Source: Sphingomonas horti (GTDB lineage: Bacteria > Pseudomonadota > Alphaproteobacteria > Sphingomonadales > Sphingomonadaceae). Taken from it: a stretch of 64,000 bases of DNA. The position numbers were made by a program, and so were the translations under genes. The stretch covers positions 65,847 to 129,846 of the forward strand of contig NZ_WQMS01000009.1 in NCBI RefSeq assembly GCF_009753715.1, written 5' to 3'. The notes under the pieces are model-generated. The model searched no databases. It was not told where the DNA came from and saw nothing but the letters and a program-made list of their open reading frames with translations. This document shows, in pieces, positions 60,919 through 64,000 of the stretch (within the stretch, counting starts at the first letter, position 1; the number at the start of each line of letters is the position of its first letter).

Positions 60919-63900
60919 GTGCGCGCGTTGACGTTATTCGCTGCGATGGCCGCCATCGTGAGTTCGAGCGCGACGGCGGCGGCAGACCGGCCGAGCCTTC
61001 GCGACAGCTTTCCGCTCGGGTCGGACAGCGAAAGCCTGTGCCAGGTTGAATCGAAAGGCCGCGGGCCGGCGATTGCCGGAATCTTCGACCGCGCATGGGT
61101 GATCGTCTGCCGCGACGCCGCGCGCCCGATCGGGCATCTTTACGGTTTGCGCGGCAGCGACGAGGCCATTGCCCGGCGCCTTGCCCCCATCCGCGCCGCG
61201 GAAGCACGTTGCGACCAGGCTCCGGCCGAAGCGACGGTGGAGGATCTCGGCAGCGTCGCCCGCAGCGAATGCCGGCTCAATGACGCCGACGTCGGCTATC
61301 GCGTCTATCGCATCCGTCGCGGCGACACCGTGTGGGTCGCCGAAGGACTGGCGGGCTATGACGACGCACTGACGCTTGGCCTCCGCACCGTGATTGCCGA
61401 CCGGATCGTTCCAGGCAAGATCGAGGTGGCGACCACCGGCAGCACCGACCCGATCGCGTTCGCGCGCGTGCAGGCCGGATCGCTCGACCCCGACCGTGCC
61501 CTCGCCGAGGGCTATCGCCGCAACAATGCCGGCGCCTATGCCGAGGCGGCGGAATTCTTCGGCACGCTGCAGCAGCGCGCGGACACCGGCGAGGACAGGA
61601 CCGGCGAATATCTGATCAACGAAGCCTTGCAGAAATCCAATCTGGGCCAGTTCGCCGAAGCGGACCGGCTGTTCGCGGAAGCGGACCGCATCCCGACGAC
61701 GGACAGGGTCCAGACCAGGCTGCGGCGCAATTTTGTGGCGCTCCACCTGATCAACCAGCGCAAGCTGGACGAAGCCTTGAAAGAGCTCGACCGGCCGGTC
61801 GTGCCGCTCAGCCAGCCGATGCTGGTGATTGGTGGCGCCGTCGAGATCGGCAACGACGTGGCGGCCGAGATCAACTCGGGAACCGCGAGCGAGCGGCTCG
61901 GCACCACCGAGGCCGGGCAGCTGACGCCGGAGGAGCGCGCGATCATCCTGGATGCGCAGGCGCTGCAGCTGCGCGGCACCGTCTATCGCCTGCAGGGCCG
62001 CAACGCGAACGCGTTGAAGGCGCTCGAAGAGTCGCTTCGCCAAGCCGAATCGGTTCGGCAGGGCCGGGTGATATCGATCATCCGGCTGCGCTCGCAGATC
62101 CTCGCCGAAACCGGCGCCGCACTGGAAGCGAGCGGCAATCCCGCCGGCGCTGAAGCCCGGTTCCGCGAGTCGATCGACCTGCTCGACCGGCGCTATCCGG
62201 ACACCAACGTCGCGGCGGCGGCGCGGAGCCGGCTGGCGGCGTTCCTGATCCGCCAGGGCCGGGCCGACGATGCCTTGGCGCTTTACAAAAGCGTCGTCGC
62301 CGATGTGATCCGCCGCGGCAACTCGACCACCGGCCTCAGCAATCTGCTGGCCCCCTATTTCGAGACGCTGGTCCAGCGCGCGCCGACCAATCCGGCCCTG
62401 GTCGACGACTTTTTCCTGGCAACGCAGACGCTGGTCCGCCCGGGCGTAGCGGACACTCAGACGCAGCTCGCCCGCCAGCTGAGCCAGGGATCCGGCGAGG
62501 CGGCGAGCCTGTTCCGCCAGGCGACGGTGCTGCAGCGCGAAGTCGAGCGCAGCCGGATCGCCCTGACGGGACTCCGCGGCGCCGATCAGCCCGATGATGC
62601 TGCGATCGCGGCCGCCGCCGCCGAACTCGACAAGCTGGAACGCGAACAGGCTGCGATGCAGGCCAGGCTTTCCGCCTTCCCGCAATACCGGGCGCTGTCG
62701 ACCGATACCTTGTCGATCGCCGACCTGCGCGCGGCGCTGAAGCCGGACGAAGTCTATCTGAAGCTCGCGGTGGTGGGGCAGACGGTCTATGGCACCTACG
62801 TCACGCCCGCCGACGCCGCGATCTACAGGCTGCCGATCACGGCGGACCAGCTGGACGAGCAGGTCGATGCGCTTCGTGCAACGATCTCGACAGTGGAGGA
62901 CGGGCAGGTCTTCACCTATCCGTTCAACCTGCCGCTCGCACGCAAGCTGTATGTGGAGCTGACCGGGCCGGTTGCCGACCGGGCTGCCCGAGCCAAGGCG
63001 ATCATCTTCGAGCCGGACGGCGCAATGCTGCGGCTGCCGCTGGCGCTGCTGCCCGCCGATCAAGCCAGCGTCGACCGCTATGTCGCCCGCGCGTCAAAGC
63101 CGGGCGCGGACAAATTCGACTTTACGGGCGTCCAGTGGCTCGGCCGCACGGCGCGGATCAGCACCGCCGTCTCGGCCAAGGGGTTCCGCGACGCACGCAG
63201 GGCGGCGCCGTCGGCGGCGCAGCGGCCCTATCTCGGCTTCGGCGACAATGCGCCGGCCTTTACCCGCATCTCGCTCGCACGCGGGCCCAATGCCGCCGAT
63301 CCCTGCCAATGGCCGCTCAGCGAATGGAACAAGCCGATTTCTCCGCAGGAGCTGAGGACGGCGGCGGCGGCACTCGGCCAAGGGTCCGACATTGTCACTG
63401 GGTCCGCGTTCACCGACGAAGCGGTGATGGCCCGCCCGGACCTGGCCAATTACCGCATCCTGCATTTCGCGACCCATGGCTTTGTCACCGCACCGCAGCC
63501 GCAATGCCCGGCGCGTCCTGCACTGCTCACCAGCTTCGGCGACGCGCAATCGGACGGGCTGCTCTCGTTCAAGGAAATCTACGACCTGCACATGGACGCG
63601 GACCTGGTGCTGCTGTCGGCGTGTGACACCGCCGGGCGCGCGACCGTCGCCGCGACCCGCGAGGCCGGGGTGACGACCGGCGGCGGCAGCGCGCTCGACG
63701 GGCTGGTGCGCGCCTTCATCGGCGGTGGCGCCCGATCGGTGCTCGCCAGCCACTGGCCGGCGCCTGACGAGTTTCAGGCCACCGAACGGCTGATCGGCGG
63801 GCTGTTCCAGGCCGCGCCGGGCACGTCGATCGGCGACGCGCTGCAGGCCGGCAAGGTCAAGCTGATGGACGATGCGCGCACTTCCCACCCCTTTTACTGG

Positions 63901-63954
63901 GCAGGGTTCGTGCTGGTCGGCGACGGGGCCCAGCCGCTGATCCGGGCGAAGTGA
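60919..63954 (+). CDS. Exported TPR and CHAT-domain protein
   Basis: The GTG at 60919 gives 1,011 residues beginning with a Sec signal peptide (VRALTLFAAMAAIVSSSATAAA) and is preceded by GGGGGAACAGG; the frame opens at 60802 without a signal. Residues of about 195-600 are helical TPR-like repeats (ALAEGYRRNNAGAYAEAAEFF). The C-terminal 330 residues are a CHAT domain, a caspase-like fold, with the His/Cys dyad visible at His853 (HFATHGF) and Cys902 (LLSACDT). Proteins of this build are periplasmic or secreted and are probably proteases, but their targets are unknown. Confidence 0.9.
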   Translation: MRALTLFAAMAAIVSSSATAAADRPSLRDSFPLGSDSESLCQVESKGRGPAIAGIFDRAWVIVCRDAARPIGHLYGLRGSDEAIARRLAPIRAAEARCDQAPAEATVEDLGSVARSECRLNDADVGYRVYRIRRGDTVWVAEGLAGYDDALTLGLRTVIADRIVPGKIEVATTGSTDPIAFARVQAGSLDPDRALAEGYRRNNAGAYAEAAEFFGTLQQRADTGEDRTGEYLINEALQKSNLGQFAEADRLFAEADRIPTTDRVQTRLRRNFVALHLINQRKLDEALKELDRPVVPLSQPMLVIGGAVEIGNDVAAEINSGTASERLGTTEAGQLTPEERAIILDAQALQLRGTVYRLQGRNANALKALEESLRQAESVRQGRVISIIRLRSQILAETGAALEASGNPAGAEARFRESIDLLDRRYPDTNVAAAARSRLAAFLIRQGRADDALALYKSVVADVIRRGNSTTGLSNLLAPYFETLVQRAPTNPALVDDFFLATQTLVRPGVADTQTQLARQLSQGSGEAASLFRQATVLQREVERSRIALTGLRGADQPDDAAIAAAAAELDKLEREQAAMQARLSAFPQYRALSTDTLSIADLRAALKPDEVYLKLAVVGQTVYGTYVTPADAAIYRLPITADQLDEQVDALRATISTVEDGQVFTYPFNLPLARKLYVELTGPVADRAARAKAIIFEPDGAMLRLPLALLPADQASVDRYVARASKPGADKFDFTGVQWLGRTARISTAVSAKGFRDARRAAPSAAQRPYLGFGDNAPAFTRISLARGPNAADPCQWPLSEWNKPISPQELRTAAAALGQGSDIVTGSAFTDEAVMARPDLANYRILHFATHGFVTAPQPQCPARPALLTSFGDAQSDGLLSFKEIYDLHMDADLVLLSACDTAGRATVAATREAGVTTGGGSALDGLVRAFIGGGARSVLASHWPAPDEFQATERLIGGLFQAAPGTSIGDALQAGKVKLMDDARTSHPFYWAGFVLVGDGAQPLIRAK

Positions 63955-64000
63955 CCAGCCCTTGAGCGACGTCGAACCAGCCGCCGCCAGAGCGGCCCAG

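Noticed and set aside
63962-64000. Possible gene start (TTG AGC GAC ...) running off the right edge
   Set aside because: There is no ribosome site and only thirteen codons are visible, so a gene cannot be supported.
1-64000. tRNA genes, rRNA genes, CRISPR arrays, insertion sequences
   Set aside because: I found no T-arm/anticodon arrangement outside coding genes, no rRNA signature, no regularly spaced direct repeats and no transposase-like protein.

Overview
The window is high-GC chromosomal DNA with tightly packed, often ATGA/GTGA-overlapping genes. The suite of genes (GalU, Wza/Wzc-type capsule export, phoR-phoU-phoB, an SRP/S16/RimM block, malate synthase G, a De Ley-Doudoroff galactose island) and the short palindromic repeats with GAGCGNAGTCGAG cores point to an alphaproteobacterium of the Sphingomonadaceae. 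This is inference; no rRNA is present to confirm it. I see no tRNA, rRNA, CRISPR array, transposase or phage genes.

Layout. (1) About 1-12,970 is an exopolysaccharide/O-antigen region. The plus strand carries a Gfo/Idh oxidoreductase fragment, an unrecognised aldo/keto-reductase-like protein, a sugar-nucleotide epimerase, an O-antigen ligase-type polymerase and a membrane-anchored companion. The minus strand carries wza-like, wzc-like BY-kinase, gmd and fcl (GDP-L-fucose supply). An exported protein of unknown enzymology and galU follow. (2) About 13,000-20,250 holds msrA, a small exported single-span protein, and a LapB/LapC/LapE-like type I secretion operon (MFP, ABC, TolC) preceded by a methyltransferase of the protein-lysine-methyltransferase type. 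(3) About 20,350-30,750 is a housekeeping run on the minus strand: glmS, dinB, def, rmuC, a SWIB protein, ffh, rpsP, rimM, glcB. The ffh leader holds a strong intrinsic terminator. (4) About 30,760-33,020 has a RHH/PIN toxin-antitoxin pair placed between glmU and glmS. (5) About 32,940-37,190 has gph, phoR-phoU-phoB (without pst genes) and glsA. (6) About 37,180-43,600 has a polyprenyl synthase, chorismate mutase, BI-1 protein, thpR, ptsP and a RodZ-like protein. (7) About 43,610-46,460 has a SorAB-type sulfite dehydrogenase with a HbpS/GlcG-like protein, and an aldose epimerase. (8) About 46,890-52,765 is a divergent D-galactose catabolic island with dehydrogenase, lactonase, dehydratase, kinase, aldolase and a GH1 hydrolase. 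(9) About 52,870-58,944 is a fused 5-oxoprolinase followed by overlapping DUF969, DUF979 and DUF2891 genes. (10) About 58,941-64,000 has a MASE1-PAS-GGDEF protein and an exported CHAT-domain protein.

How the parts work together: galactose released by the GH1 enzyme could be mutarotated, oxidised and split to pyruvate and glyceraldehyde-3-phosphate. The 5-oxoproline module could import and hydrolyse pyroglutamate to glutamate. GalU, Gmd and Fcl feed the polymer cluster. The observations I find most worth a second look are the terminator hairpin between ffh and its likely promoter, a palindromic repeat translated in frame inside the 5-oxoprolinase, the triple TGATATC operator of the toxin-antitoxin pair, the Pho-box-like element left where pst genes are expected, and the methyltransferase coupled to a type I secretion operon.
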